Source of the DNA: Mesorhizobium sp. C432A
GTDB taxonomy: Bacteria > Pseudomonadota > Alphaproteobacteria > Rhizobiales > Rhizobiaceae
Length of the DNA: 64,000 bases
Assembly: GCF_030323145.1 (NCBI RefSeq)
Contig: NZ_CP100470.1
Span: 3,761,001-3,825,000 of the forward strand
Direction: 5' to 3'
The notes under the pieces were generated by a model. It ran no database searches. It had not been told where the DNA came from and worked only from the letters and a program-made list of their open reading frames with translations. Positions 35,071 through 43,811 of this stretch are shown here, in pieces. The position numbers were made by a program, and so were the translations under genes. The first letter of the stretch is position 1; every line of letters begins with the position of its first letter.

Positions 35071-35177
35071 GAAATACTCCAAATGGCATACGAATGCGCG
35101 GCGCCCGGAACAACTCTTTACTCCAGCCCCAGCCCTTCCGGGCCTTGACGCAGGGCAAGCGTCTTCTTAGAAGCTAG

Positions 35178-35194
35178 TTTAGAATTGTTCAAAA
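35178..35194. promoter_or_regulatory. Irr-type iron control element before the suf operon
   Basis: TTTAGAATTGTTCAAAA matches the rhizobial ICE consensus TTTAGAA-N3-TTCTAAA at all but one position (T to A in the right arm). It lies 132 bases before the cysteine desulfurase start codon. Irr is the heme-responsive iron regulator of Rhizobiales, and suf operons are established Irr-regulon members in several of them. Confidence 0.7.
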
Positions 35195-35326
35195 CTGGAT
35201 AGCCAGCCGTGACGGCCCGGCCATCCTCGCCGCAAGCCGCGTAAATAGGACGTCTTGCCTTGCAATTTCAAGGAAATAACGCGCTATCCTTGCGGAAAGG
35301 GTCTTGACGGGATCGATTGGGTGAAA

Positions 35327-36490
35327 ATGGCCGCAGCACGCGCCTATCTCGACTACAATGCCAGCGCGCCGCTCATTGCCGAGGCGCGCGAGGCGATGAT
35401 TGCCGCGCTCGATCTCGTCGCCAATCCGTCGTCGGTGCATGCCGAGGGGCGCGCGGCGCGGCGCCTGATCGACACTGCCCGGCGCGATGTGGCGGCACTT
35501 GTCGGCGCCAAGGCCGAGCATGTCGTCTTCACCTCCGGCGCGACGGAAGCCGCATCGACGCTGCTGACGCCGGATTGGCGGATGGGCCGTGGCACGGTGC
35601 GCATGAGCCGGCTCTATGTCTGCGAGGCCGACCACCCTTGCCTGTTGAACGGCGGCCGCTTCCCGGCAACACAGGTTTCGCGGATCGGCGTCGACGCCGA
35701 TGGCATCGCCGACCTCGCTCAGCTCACAGCCGCTCTGGCCGCGCATGACAAGGCCGAAGGCCTGCCGTTGGTCGCGATCCATGCGGCCAACAACGAGACC
35801 GGCGTCATCCAGCCCATTGAAGCCATCGCCGCGATCGTCAAGGCGGCGGGCGGCATTCTGGTGGTCGACGCGGTGCAGGCTGCGGGCCGTGTTCCCATCG
35901 ATATGTCAGCGGCTTACGCCGACTATTTGATTCTGTCTTCGCACAAGATCGGCGGCCCCAAGGGTGTCGGCGCCGTCGTTGCGGCAGCCGATCTGATGAT
36001 GCCGAAGCCGCTGATCAATGGCGGCGGCCAGGAAAAGGGCCATCGCGGCGGCACCGAAAACCTGGCGGCCATCGCCGGCTTTGGCGCCGCGGCGCGGCAG
36101 GCTTTGGCGGGACTGAAAGACGTCGAAGCGATCGCGCAACGCCGCGGCGAGGTCGAGAAAACACTCAAAACGCTGGTGCCGGACGCAGAAATCTTCGGAA
36201 CCGGCGCGCCAAGGCTTGCCAATACGACATTCTTCGCTATTCCCGGCATCAAGGCCGAGACGGCGCAGATCGCGTTCGATCTGGCTGGCGCGGCGCTGTC
36301 GGCGGGATCGGCCTGTTCGTCGGGCAAGGTCGGGCCGAGCCATGTGCTGAAAGCCATGGGTTACGGCGACAGCCTGGGCGCTTTGCGCGTGTCCATCGGC
36401 CACGCAACGAGTGCCGGGGATATCGAACTGTTCCGTGCTGCGCTGGCCGGAATTGCCCAGCGCCGGGCGGGCAGGGAACAAGCCGCCTGA
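35327..36490 (+). CDS. Cysteine desulfurase (IscS/NifS type), first gene of suf operon
   Basis: A 387-residue PLP enzyme that takes sulfur from cysteine for Fe-S assembly. Lys207 in SSHKIGGPKG binds PLP; the sulfur-accepting Cys330 is in GSACSSGKV, a group I arrangement, unlike the second desulfurase SufS downstream. ATG at 35327 begins the family N-terminus (ARAYLDYNASAPL); the frame is open from 35255. The gap to sufB is 186 bases and contains hairpins, so an internal promoter or processing site is possible. Two desulfurases in one operon is usual in this order. Confidence 0.93.
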   Translation: MAAARAYLDYNASAPLIAEAREAMIAALDLVANPSSVHAEGRAARRLIDTARRDVAALVGAKAEHVVFTSGATEAASTLLTPDWRMGRGTVRMSRLYVCEADHPCLLNGGRFPATQVSRIGVDADGIADLAQLTAALAAHDKAEGLPLVAIHAANNETGVIQPIEAIAAIVKAAGGILVVDAVQAAGRVPIDMSAAYADYLILSSHKIGGPKGVGAVVAAADLMMPKPLINGGGQEKGHRGGTENLAAIAGFGAAARQALAGLKDVEAIAQRRGEVEKTLKTLVPDAEIFGTGAPRLANTTFFAIPGIKAETAQIAFDLAGAALSAGSACSSGKVGPSHVLKAMGYGDSLGALRVSIGHATSAGDIELFRAALAGIAQRRAGREQAA

Positions 36491-36676
36491 GGCGGCGACA
36501 AAGATTCAGGCCTCGCGGCCTGGTAGAGCCGTGCGTTTGCAAGTGGCCGGGTGAATTCCCGGCCGAGACGCACTATATGAAACTTACGCCGCCTTCGGCG
36601 CCTCATGGGCAGCCCTCGGCGATGCCATAGTTTGAAAACTGTCGGGCCTTGACCCCGGCGTGGATGGAGAACGCTT

Positions 36677-38194
36677 ATGCCTGCTGTGCAGGACACGATC
36701 GATCGGGTCCGAAAGATCGACGTCGACCAGTACAAATACGGATTCCAGACAGAGATCGCGATGGACAAGGCCCCCAAGGGCCTGAGCGAAGACATTATTC
36801 GCTTCATCTCGGCCAAGAAGGATGAACCGTCCTGGATGCTGGAATGGCGTCTGGAAGCCTATCGGCGCTGGCTGACCCTGGAAGAGCCGACCTGGGCGCG
36901 CGTCCATTATCCGAAGATCGACTTTCAGGACCTCTATTACTACGCGGCGCCCAAGAGCACGCCCGGCCCGACCTCGCTGAGCGACGTCGATCCCGAGCTG
37001 TTGAAGGTCTACGAGAAGCTCGGCATTCCGCTGAGGGAACAAGAAATCCTCGCCGGCGTGCAGAAAACCGACGTCTCCGATCTCGAGGAGCCCAGCGACA
37101 ACGTCTACAAATCGGGCCGTGTCGCCGTCGACGCGGTGTTTGATTCCGTTTCCGTCGTCACCACGTTTAAGAAGGAGCTGGCGCAGGCCGGCGTCATCTT
37201 CTGCTCGATCTCGGAGGCCATCCGCGAGCATCCGGAGCTGGTGCAGAAATATCTCGGCTCGGTCGTGCCGACCTCCGATAATTTCTACGCCACGCTGAAT
37301 TCGGCTGTCTTCACCGACGGCTCGTTCGTCTTCGTGCCCAAGGGCGTGCGCTGCCCGATGGAGCTGTCGACCTATTTCCGCATGAACGAGAAGAACACCG
37401 GCCAGTTCGAGCGCACGCTGATCATCGCCGAGGAGGGGGCTTACGTCTCCTATCTCGAAGGCTGCACGGCGCCGCAGCGCGACGAGAACCAGCTGCATGC
37501 CGCCGTCGTCGAACTGGTGGCGCTCGACGATGCCGAGATCAAATATTCGACGGTGCAGAACTGGTACCCCGGCGATGCCGAGGGCAAGGGCGGCATCTAC
37601 AATTTCGTCACCAAGCGCGGCGACTGCCGCGGCCACCGTTCGAAGATCTCGTGGACACAGGTCGAGACCGGTTCGGCGATCACCTGGAAATATCCGAGCT
37701 GCATCCTGCGCGGCGACGATTCCTCCGGCGAGTTCTATTCGATCGCCGTGTCGAACGGCTACCAGCAGGTCGACAGCGGCACCAAGATGATCCATCTCGG
37801 CAAGAACACGTCGAGCCGCATCATCTCCAAGGGCATCGCCGCCGGCTTCTCGCAGAACACCTATCGCGGCCAGGTTTCGGCGCACCGCAAGGCGACCAAC
37901 GCCCGCAACTTCACCAATTGCGATAGTCTCCTGATCGGCGACCAGTGCGGCGCGCACACCGTGCCCTACATGGAAGCCAAGAATTCGACGGCGCAGTTCG
38001 AGCACGAAGCGACGACGTCGAAGATTTCCGAGGACCAGAAATTCTACGTCATGCAGCGCGGCATTCCCGAGGAAGAGGCGATCGCGCTGATCGTCAACGG
38101 CTTCGTCAAGGATGTCATCCAGCAGCTGCCGATGGAGTTCGCGGTCGAAGCGCAGAAGCTTATCGGCATCAGCCTCGAGGGCTCGGTCGGCTGA
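36677..38194 (+). CDS. sufB: Fe-S cluster assembly scaffold subunit SufB
   Basis: SufB forms the SufBC2D scaffold on which Fe-S clusters are built. The 505-residue product has the SufB N-terminal region, the central beta-helix with [19 protein letters not shown] and [16 protein letters not shown], and the C-terminal [20 protein letters not shown] segment shared with SufD. GGAGAA precedes the ATG at 36677. It is followed by sufC at a 29-base interval. Confidence 0.97.
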   Translation: MPAVQDTIDRVRKIDVDQYKYGFQTEIAMDKAPKGLSEDIIRFISAKKDEPSWMLEWRLEAYRRWLTLEEPTWARVHYPKIDFQDLYYYAAPKSTPGPTSLSDVDPELLKVYEKLGIPLREQEILAGVQKTDVSDLEEPSDNVYKSGRVAVDAVFDSVSVVTTFKKELAQAGVIFCSISEAIREHPELVQKYLGSVVPTSDNFYATLNSAVFTDGSFVFVPKGVRCPMELSTYFRMNEKNTGQFERTLIIAEEGAYVSYLEGCTAPQRDENQLHAAVVELVALDDAEIKYSTVQNWYPGDAEGKGGIYNFVTKRGDCRGHRSKISWTQVETGSAITWKYPSCILRGDDSSGEFYSIAVSNGYQQVDSGTKMIHLGKNTSSRIISKGIAAGFSQNTYRGQVSAHRKATNARNFTNCDSLLIGDQCGAHTVPYMEAKNSTAQFEHEATTSKISEDQKFYVMQRGIPEEEAIALIVNGFVKDVIQQLPMEFAVEAQKLIGISLEGSVG

Positions 38195-38223
38195 CCGGAC
38201 AATATATATCCAGGAAAGAAAAA

Positions 38224-38979
38224 ATGCTTGAGATCAAGAATCTGCATGCCCGCATCGTCGATGACGGCACCGAGATCATCCGCGGCCTGAACCTGACGGT
38301 GAAAAACGGCGAGGTCGCCGCCATCATGGGCCCGAACGGCTCGGGCAAATCGACGCTGTCCTACATCCTCGCCGGCCGCGAGGACTATGAGGTCACCGAA
38401 GGCGACATCCTCTATAACGGCCAGTCGATCCTCGAAATGGACCCGGCCGAGCGCGCCACCGCGGGCATCTTCCTCGCCTTCCAGTATCCGATGGAGATAC
38501 CGGGTGTCGCGACCATGGAATTCCTGAAGGTGGCGATGAACGAGCAGCGCAAGGCGCGCGGCGAGGAGCCGCTAAAAATTCCGGAATTTTTGAAGCGGGT
38601 GAAAGAGGCGGCAGCCTCGCTCTCGATGGAGATGGCGATGCTGAAGCGGCCGCTCAATGTCGGCTTTTCCGGCGGCGAGAAGAAGCGCGCCGAGATCCTG
38701 CAGATGAAGCTGCTGGAGCCAAAACTTTGCGTGCTCGACGAGACCGATTCCGGCCTCGACATCGACGCGCTGAAGATCGTCTCTGACGGCGTCAACGCGG
38801 TGCGTTCGCCCGACCGTGCCATCATCGTCATCACCCACTACCAGCGCCTGCTCGAGCACATCGTGCCCGATAGCGTGCACGTCCTATACAAGGGCCAGGT
38901 GATCAAGTCCGGCGACAAGTCGCTGGCGCTCGATCTCGAAGCCAATGGCTATGCCGGCGTGATCGGCGAAGCCGCGTGA
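38224..38979 (+). CDS. sufC: Fe-S cluster assembly ATPase SufC
   Basis: SufC is the ABC-type ATPase that drives conformational change in the SufBC2D scaffold. The 251-residue product has Walker A GPNGSGKST (residues 36-44), the SufC-type signature FSGGEKKR in place of LSGGQ, and Walker B VLDETDSGLD. AGGAAAG precedes the ATG at 38224, which fixes the start; the frame is open upstream inside sufB. Confidence 0.97.
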   Translation: MLEIKNLHARIVDDGTEIIRGLNLTVKNGEVAAIMGPNGSGKSTLSYILAGREDYEVTEGDILYNGQSILEMDPAERATAGIFLAFQYPMEIPGVATMEFLKVAMNEQRKARGEEPLKIPEFLKRVKEAAASLSMEMAMLKRPLNVGFSGGEKKRAEILQMKLLEPKLCVLDETDSGLDIDALKIVSDGVNAVRSPDRAIIVITHYQRLLEHIVPDSVHVLYKGQVIKSGDKSLALDLEANGYAGVIGEAA

Positions 38980-39019
38980 GATGCCAGGTCATTTTGTACC
39001 AAAAGACAGGGCCAAGCTT

Positions 39020-40288
39020 ATGAACATGCATTCGACACCCCAGCGCACCCAGGCTGAAACGGCGTTGATCGACGCTTTCGGCGAGCGGCTGTCGCTGCTG
39101 CCGGGCGACGGTGCGGTGATGCTGAAGCGCGACGACGCCATCGAGGCGATCAAGCACGGCCTGCCGACGCGGCGCATCGAATCCTGGCATTACACTGACC
39201 TGCGCCGGCTGTTGACCGCGGTGCCGGCGTTCGATCCGACAGCCGCCGCCAAGGGGCTGGCGCCCATCGTCGAAGGTTCCGCCGTGCTGGCGGTTCTGAA
39301 CGGCGTCTCGAGTGCGAAATTCCCCGCGATCGAGGGCGTGACGATCCAGCGCCTGTCGGAAAAGCTGACCGACGGCTCGATTGCACCCGGCCTCGACCCC
39401 TATGGCAGCGATGACGCCATCGGCGCGCTGAACACTGCTTTCGTCGCCGACGGCTATTTCGTCGACATCGCCGATGGCGCAGCACTGGAAAAGCCGATCG
39501 AATTGCAGAACCTGCAAGCCGGCGGACAGACCCATGTGCGCTTTCCCGTGCGTGTCGGCGCCGGCGCCAAGGCTGCGATCGTCGAGCGTCAGGCGGGCGA
39601 GGGCGCGGCTCTGGCCAGCTCCGTCAGCCAGCTGGTGCTGGACGAAGGCGCCGAGGTGACCTGGCTGATCATTCAGGAACAGCCGGAGACGGCCACCCAT
39701 CTGGCGCAGTTCAAGGCGCATCTCGGCAAGAATTCGAAACTGACACTGTTTTTCATGAATGCCGGCGGCAAGCTTGTGCGCCAGGAGATCGTGGTGAAGA
39801 CCACGGGCGAAGGCGCCGACTTCAAATTGCGCGGCATCAACCTGCTCGCCGGCGACACCCATACCGACGTGACAATGGTGCTCGACCATGCCGTGCCGCA
39901 TACGACGTCGACGGAAGTAATCCGCAATGTCGTGACCGGCAAGGCGCGCGGCGTCTTCCAGGGCCGCATCAACGTCCACCAATACGCGCAGAAGACCAAC
40001 GCCAAGATGGCCTGCAACACGCTGCTTCTGTCGGATGATGGCGAGTTCTCGACCAAGCCGGAGCTCGAAATCTTCGCCGATGACGTCATCTGTGGCCATG
40101 GCGCGACCGTCACCGAGATCGACCACAACCATCTGTTCTATCTGATGGCGCGCGGCATCGACGAGAAGAGCGCCCGCGGCCTGCTGGTCAAGGCGTTCGT
40201 CGCCGAAGTGATCGAGGAACTGGACGACGAAACCATCGTCGAGGCCCTGGAAACAAGGCTCGACGACTGGTTTGTGGCGCACGGGTAA
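39020..40288 (+). CDS. sufD: Fe-S cluster assembly protein SufD
   Basis: SufD is the SufB paralogue of the scaffold complex. The 422-residue product has the SufD opening RIESWHYTDLRRLL and the C-terminal core ending in DDVICGHGATVTEIDHNHLFYLMARG. The start is uncertain: ATG at 39020 (MNMHST) gives the usual length, while an ATG at 38981 directly after the sufC stop adds 13 residues. It is followed by a 137-base intergenic stretch containing a dispersed repeat. Confidence 0.94.
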   Translation: MNMHSTPQRTQAETALIDAFGERLSLLPGDGAVMLKRDDAIEAIKHGLPTRRIESWHYTDLRRLLTAVPAFDPTAAAKGLAPIVEGSAVLAVLNGVSSAKFPAIEGVTIQRLSEKLTDGSIAPGLDPYGSDDAIGALNTAFVADGYFVDIADGAALEKPIELQNLQAGGQTHVRFPVRVGAGAKAAIVERQAGEGAALASSVSQLVLDEGAEVTWLIIQEQPETATHLAQFKAHLGKNSKLTLFFMNAGGKLVRQEIVVKTTGEGADFKLRGINLLAGDTHTDVTMVLDHAVPHTTSTEVIRNVVTGKARGVFQGRINVHQYAQKTNAKMACNTLLLSDDGEFSTKPELEIFADDVICGHGATVTEIDHNHLFYLMARGIDEKSARGLLVKAFVAEVIEELDDETIVEALETRLDDWFVAHG

Positions 40289-40405
40289 GCGCCTCTTTCC
40301 CTTCTCCCCTTGTGGGGTCCGAAGGACGGGCGAGGCAAGTGACTCGCCCCGGGCGATGGCCGAGCGAAGCTCGGTCGGATGAGGGGTGCGTGACGAAGTG
40401 AGGCG
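40289..40405. repeat. Dispersed intergenic repeat between sufD and sufS
   Basis: The stretch begins CTTCTCCCCTTGTGGGG and ends GGATGAGGGGTG, the boundaries of a repeat I recall as frequent between Mesorhizobium genes. A similar start and end occur at 42568-42672. Internally it contains CGAGGCAAGTGACTCG and CCGAGCGAAGCTCGG dyads. It may act as an mRNA-processing structure inside the operon. Confidence 0.55.
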
Positions 40406-40425
40406 GTGCCTCAAGAGAGCTTGTA

Positions 40426-41667
40426 ATGGACCAGAAGATCGAAACCACCCCATACGACGTCGAGGCGATCCGCCGCGACTTCCCGATCCTGTCGCGCGAA
40501 GTCTACGGCAAACCGCTGGTCTATCTCGACAATGGCGCCTCGGCTCAGAAGCCGCAGGTGGTGCTGGATACGATCCAGCACGCCTATTCCCAGGAATACG
40601 CCAACGTCCATCGCGGCCTGCATTTCCTGTCCAATGCCGCGACCGACGCGTACGAAAAGGCGCGTGAGACGGTGCGCCGCTTCCTCAACGCGCCGAGCAC
40701 CGACAACATCATCTTCACGTCGAACACGACAGCCGCGATCAACACGGTTGCTTACGGCTATGGCATGCCCAACATCGGCGAGGGCGACGAGATCGTGCTG
40801 TCGATCATGGAGCATCACTCCAACATCGTGCCGTGGCATTTCATCCGCGAGCGGCAGGGCGCCAAGCTGGTGTGGGTGCCGGTCGACGATCTCGGTGTCT
40901 TCCACATCGAGGACTTCGAAAAGCGCCTGACCGACAAGACCAAGCTCGTCGCCATCACCCAGATGTCGAATGCGCTGGGCACGGTGACGCCGATCAAGGA
41001 AATCGTGCGCATCGCCCATGCACGCGGCATTCCGGTGCTGGTCGACGGCAGCCAGAGCGCCGTGCACATGCCGATCGACGTCCAGGACCTCGACTGCGAT
41101 TTCTTCGTCTTCACCGGTCACAAGGTTTACGGGCCGTCCGGCATCGGCGTGCTTTACGGCAAGAAGGATATTCTCTCGGCCATGCGCCCTTTCATGGGCG
41201 GCGGCGAGATGATCGAGGAAGTGGCGGAAGACGTCGTCACCTACAACGAGCCGCCGCACCGCTTCGAGGCCGGCACGCCGCCGATCGTCCAGGCGATCGG
41301 GCTGGGCGCAGCATTGGAATACATGGAAAAGATCGGCCGCGAGCGCATCGCCGCGCACGAGGCCGACCTCAAGACCTACGCGCACGAGCGGCTGCGCGCC
41401 ATCAACTCGCTGCGCATCTTCGGCGACGCGCCGGACAAGGGCGCCATCATTTCCTTCGAGTTGCAGGGCATTCATGCCCATGACGTGTCGATGGTGATAG
41501 ACAGGCAAGGTGTTGCCGTCCGCGCGGGCACCCATTGCGCCCAGCCGCTGTTGAAACGCTTTGGCGTAACCTCCACATGCAGGGCATCGTTCGGCATGTA
41601 TAATACCAGGGCCGAAGTCGACGCTTTGGCCGATGCGCTGGAAAAAGCGCGCAAGTTCTTCGGGTGA
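40426..41667 (+). CDS. sufS: Cysteine desulfurase SufS
   Basis: SufS is the group II cysteine desulfurase of the SUF system. The 413-residue product has the PLP lysine Lys233 in TGHKVYGPSG and the catalytic Cys371 in RAGTHCAQPLL. No SufE gene lies in the window, although group II enzymes usually need a SufE or SufU partner. The start ATG at 40426 follows a weak AGAG site. SufT follows 12 bases after the stop. Confidence 0.97.
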   Translation: MDQKIETTPYDVEAIRRDFPILSREVYGKPLVYLDNGASAQKPQVVLDTIQHAYSQEYANVHRGLHFLSNAATDAYEKARETVRRFLNAPSTDNIIFTSNTTAAINTVAYGYGMPNIGEGDEIVLSIMEHHSNIVPWHFIRERQGAKLVWVPVDDLGVFHIEDFEKRLTDKTKLVAITQMSNALGTVTPIKEIVRIAHARGIPVLVDGSQSAVHMPIDVQDLDCDFFVFTGHKVYGPSGIGVLYGKKDILSAMRPFMGGGEMIEEVAEDVVTYNEPPHRFEAGTPPIVQAIGLGAALEYMEKIGRERIAAHEADLKTYAHERLRAINSLRIFGDAPDKGAIISFELQGIHAHDVSMVIDRQGVAVRAGTHCAQPLLKRFGVTSTCRASFGMYNTRAEVDALADALEKARKFFG

Positions 41668-41679
41668 CAGGTTCTTTGG

Positions 41680-42075
41680 ATGACGACCATGGATGATGCG
41701 AGCCACACCACCGCGCCGGAAGCAGCCATCAATCCGCTGGTTTCCGCCTCGGCCATTCCCGCCGACGAACTGGCGCGGCTGACCGACGACATCGTCTCGG
41801 CGCTGAAGACGGTCTATGACCCGGAAATACCGGCCGACATCTATGAGCTCGGCCTCATCTACAAGATCGACATCGAGGACAACCGCGCGGTCAAGATCGA
41901 CATGACGCTGACCGCGCCCGGCTGTCCGGTGGCCGGCGAAATGCCCGGCTGGGTGGAAAACGCCGTCGGCGCCGTCGAAGGCGTCTCCGGCGTCGAGGTC
42001 AACATGACCTTCGACCCGCCCTGGTCGCCCGACCGCATGTCGGAAGAGGCGCAGGTGGCGGTGGGCTGGTACTAG
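41680..42075 (+). CDS. sufT: SufT (MIP18/DUF59-family Fe-S maturation factor)
   Basis: A 131-residue MIP18-family protein that helps deliver Fe-S clusters to targets. It has the conserved DPEIPADIYELGLIY and the cysteine word LTAPGCPVAGEMP. The 40-residue N-terminus before the domain is low in conservation, and ATGs at 41680 and 41689 are both possible. It lies 12 bases after sufS and 105 bases before sufA, so it is part of the operon. Confidence 0.93.
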   Translation: MTTMDDASHTTAPEAAINPLVSASAIPADELARLTDDIVSALKTVYDPEIPADIYELGLIYKIDIEDNRAVKIDMTLTAPGCPVAGEMPGWVENAVGAVEGVSGVEVNMTFDPPWSPDRMSEEAQVAVGWY

Positions 42076-42180
42076 GTTGACTGAGGTTGGTGCACTTGCA
42101 CCAGTGGTAAAACTTCACCATTTTAGGTGAGGAATCATTCGGCAGGCCTTGAACCTGCATGGAATGGAAGAGGAAAAAGA

Positions 42181-42561
42181 ATGGGACGCTTCGCCGTCAT
42201 CACGATGACCGAAAAGGCAGCCGACCGGGTGCGCGAGATCGTCGCTACGCGCGACAATGCGCATGGCATTCGCCTCGGCATCAAGAAGGGCGGCTGCGCC
42301 GGCATGGAATACACGGTCGACCTGGTGACCGAGCCCAACACCAAGGACGACCATATCGAGCGCGACGGCGCGCATGTCTATGTCGCGCCCGAGGCTGCGC
42401 TTTTCCTGTTCGGCACCGAGATGGATTTCGAGCAGACGACGCTGCGCACCGGCTTCACCTTCCACAACCCGAACCAGAGTTCGGCCTGCGGCTGCGGCGA
42501 ATCCGTCGAACTCAAGCCCGCCGACCTGAAGGCGCTGGCTGAGGCGCGCGCTTCCGCCTGA
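42181..42561 (+). CDS. sufA: Fe-S carrier protein SufA (A-type)
   Basis: An A-type carrier that passes assembled clusters to apoproteins. The 126-residue product has the three conserved cysteines: Cys39 in KGGCAGMEY, and Cys103 and Cys105 in ACGCGES. ATG at 42181 has AGAGGAAAAAGA upstream; the frame is open from 42127 without similarity. In the gap after sufT is a small dyad GGTGCA-CT-TGCACC (42089-42102) of unknown meaning. It is the last gene of the suf operon. Confidence 0.95.
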   Translation: MGRFAVITMTEKAADRVREIVATRDNAHGIRLGIKKGGCAGMEYTVDLVTEPNTKDDHIERDGAHVYVAPEAALFLFGTEMDFEQTTLRTGFTFHNPNQSSACGCGESVELKPADLKALAEARASA

Positions 42562-42562
42562 T

Positions 42563-42680
42563 CTTCCTTCTCCCCGTTCACGGGGAGGTGAGGAATGGTC
42601 CGCGCAGCGGGCGAAAAGCCAATTGGTTGGCTTTTCGAATGACGAACGGCCCGAAGGGCCGGGTGAGGGGCAGCGCTAAC
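42563..42680. repeat. Dispersed intergenic repeat after sufA
   Basis: It starts CTTCTCCCCGTTCACGGGGAG and ends GGGCCGGGTGAGGGG, with an inner hairpin CGAAAAGCCAA-TTGG-TTGGCTTTTCG (42612-42637). It resembles the element at 40289 at both ends. It occupies the space between the convergent sufA and GFA genes and could end transcription from either side. Confidence 0.6.
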
Positions 42681-42704
42681 CATCGGAAGTCGCGCTCCGA
42701 GCCC

Positions 42705-43202
42705 TCACTTCACCCACATCTTCGTCCGCTTGTGCCAGTCGGCGATCGATTCCTCGGGATAGACGTCGAACGCCTTGTCCTTTTTGCCGATCACCGGCTC
42801 GACCCAACTCGCCTTGTATTTCAACATCAGATGCACCTTCTCCGGCGGCTTCGGCAGCTCGCTGTCGATTGCCGAGGCGAAGGGGTGGACCAGGTCCGGC
42901 CATGTCGGATCGTAGAGCCAGAGCGCCGAACCGCACTTCTTGCAGAAATTGCGCTCGCCCGTCGAAATCTCACACTTTGGATGCTCGTCGTCCGCGATCT
43001 CTGCCTGGTAGACGCCGAGATTGCGCTTGCCCTTGATTTTCAGCGTCTTGTAATCGGCGCCGAGATTGATGGCGAAGCCGCCGCCGCCCTGCTGCTTGCG
43101 GCAGATCGAGCAGTAGCACAGCATGAACGGCACCGGCGTGTTGCTCTCCACCTCGAAATGGACGGCATCGCAGCGGCAGGATCCCTTGAGCAGCAGCGGC
43201 AT
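42705..43202 (-). CDS. GFA-family (glutathione-dependent formaldehyde-activating-like) zinc protein
   Basis: A 165-residue protein of the GFA/CENP-V fold. Zinc ligands are visible: Cys9 and Cys11 (GSCRC), Cys29, Cys31 and Cys34 (CYCSIC), and Cys87 and Cys90 (FCKKC). Most family members have no proven role in formaldehyde chemistry. ATG at 43202 with GGAG six bases upstream is preferred over the frame's start at 43259. It is divergent from the TfoX-N gene. Confidence 0.88.
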   Translation of the reverse strand: MPLLLKGSCRCDAVHFEVESNTPVPFMLCYCSICRKQQGGGGFAINLGADYKTLKIKGKRNLGVYQAEIADDEHPKCEISTGERNFCKKCGSALWLYDPTWPDLVHPFASAIDSELPKPPEKVHLMLKYKASWVEPVIGKKDKAFDVYPEESIADWHKRTKMWVK

Positions 43203-43285
43203 GACAAAACTCCGACGGATGGCTCTCAACTTGCCAGCATGGTTTTTGGTTGCAGCCATGGCAAGCCCGGTGACATGATTGCGGC

Positions 43286-43609
43286 ATGGACAATGAACGC
43301 ATCGAAGAACTGTTCGAAGGCCTCGGCCCGGTCAGTATCCGAAAACTGTTCGGCGGCAAGGGTATCTATTTCGACGGCGTCATCGTCGCCATCGTGCTGC
43401 GCGGCGAATTGCTGCTCAAGGCTGACGAGCAAAGCGCGCCCGACTTCGAAGCCGCCGGCTGCAAGCAATGGACCTATACCGGCACCCGCCACGGCAAGCT
43501 GGTTGCGATGCCGTACTGGAGCATTCCCGACGACGCGTTTGATGATCCTGACGAGATGAGGGTGTGGGCGCGCCGGGCTTATGAGGCGGGACGAAGGGCG
43601 GGGAAGTGA
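43286..43609 (+). CDS. TfoX N-terminal-domain protein
   Basis: A 107-residue stand-alone TfoX-N domain. The family words RKLFGGKGIYFDGVIVAIV, LYLKAD-type strand (LLLKAD here) and the WTYTGTRHGKLVAMPYW block are present. In gammaproteobacteria TfoX controls competence genes, but short rhizobial members have no such established role. No operon partner; it ends at a large inverted repeat. Confidence 0.85.
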   Translation: MDNERIEELFEGLGPVSIRKLFGGKGIYFDGVIVAIVLRGELLLKADEQSAPDFEAAGCKQWTYTGTRHGKLVAMPYWSIPDDAFDDPDEMRVWARRAYEAGRRAGK

Positions 43610-43632
43610 ACCGGGACCGCCGCGTTTCTTCC

Positions 43633-43788
43633 CACCCCCCTCTGTCCTGCCGGACATCTCCCCCGCAAGGGGGGAGATCAGTTGTCACATTGGCCTTCGC
43701 CAATCACCAACGTTGAAAATGGGAGCCTGCGGCTAAGCTGTTAATCTCCCTCCTTGCGGGGGAGATGGCCGGCAGGCCAGAGGGGGTG
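43633..43788. repeat. Large inverted repeat (arms about 45 bp)
   Basis: The left arm (43633-43679) starts CACCCCCCTCTGTCCTGCCGG and the right arm (43744-43788) is its near-complement ending GGCCAGAGGGGGTG. Each arm has its own CTCCCCC/GGGGGAG hairpin. The 64-base centre is not symmetric. It looks like two copies of a short Mesorhizobium-type repeat in inverted orientation, lying between the TfoX-N and psuG genes, where it may serve as a terminator for both. Confidence 0.8.
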
Positions 43789-43811
43789 CTGTCCCGCCGA
43801 CGTAGGCGATC

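Noticed and set aside
36491..36676. Hairpins between iscS and sufB as a terminator
   Set aside because: GGCCGGG / CCCGGCC and CAGGCC / GGCCTG have no T run, and the operon continues; kept only as possible processing sites.
42089..42102. GGTGCACTTGCACC before sufA as a regulator site
   Set aside because: Six-base arms alone are common in GC-rich DNA, and it matches no motif I know for Irr, RirA or IscR.
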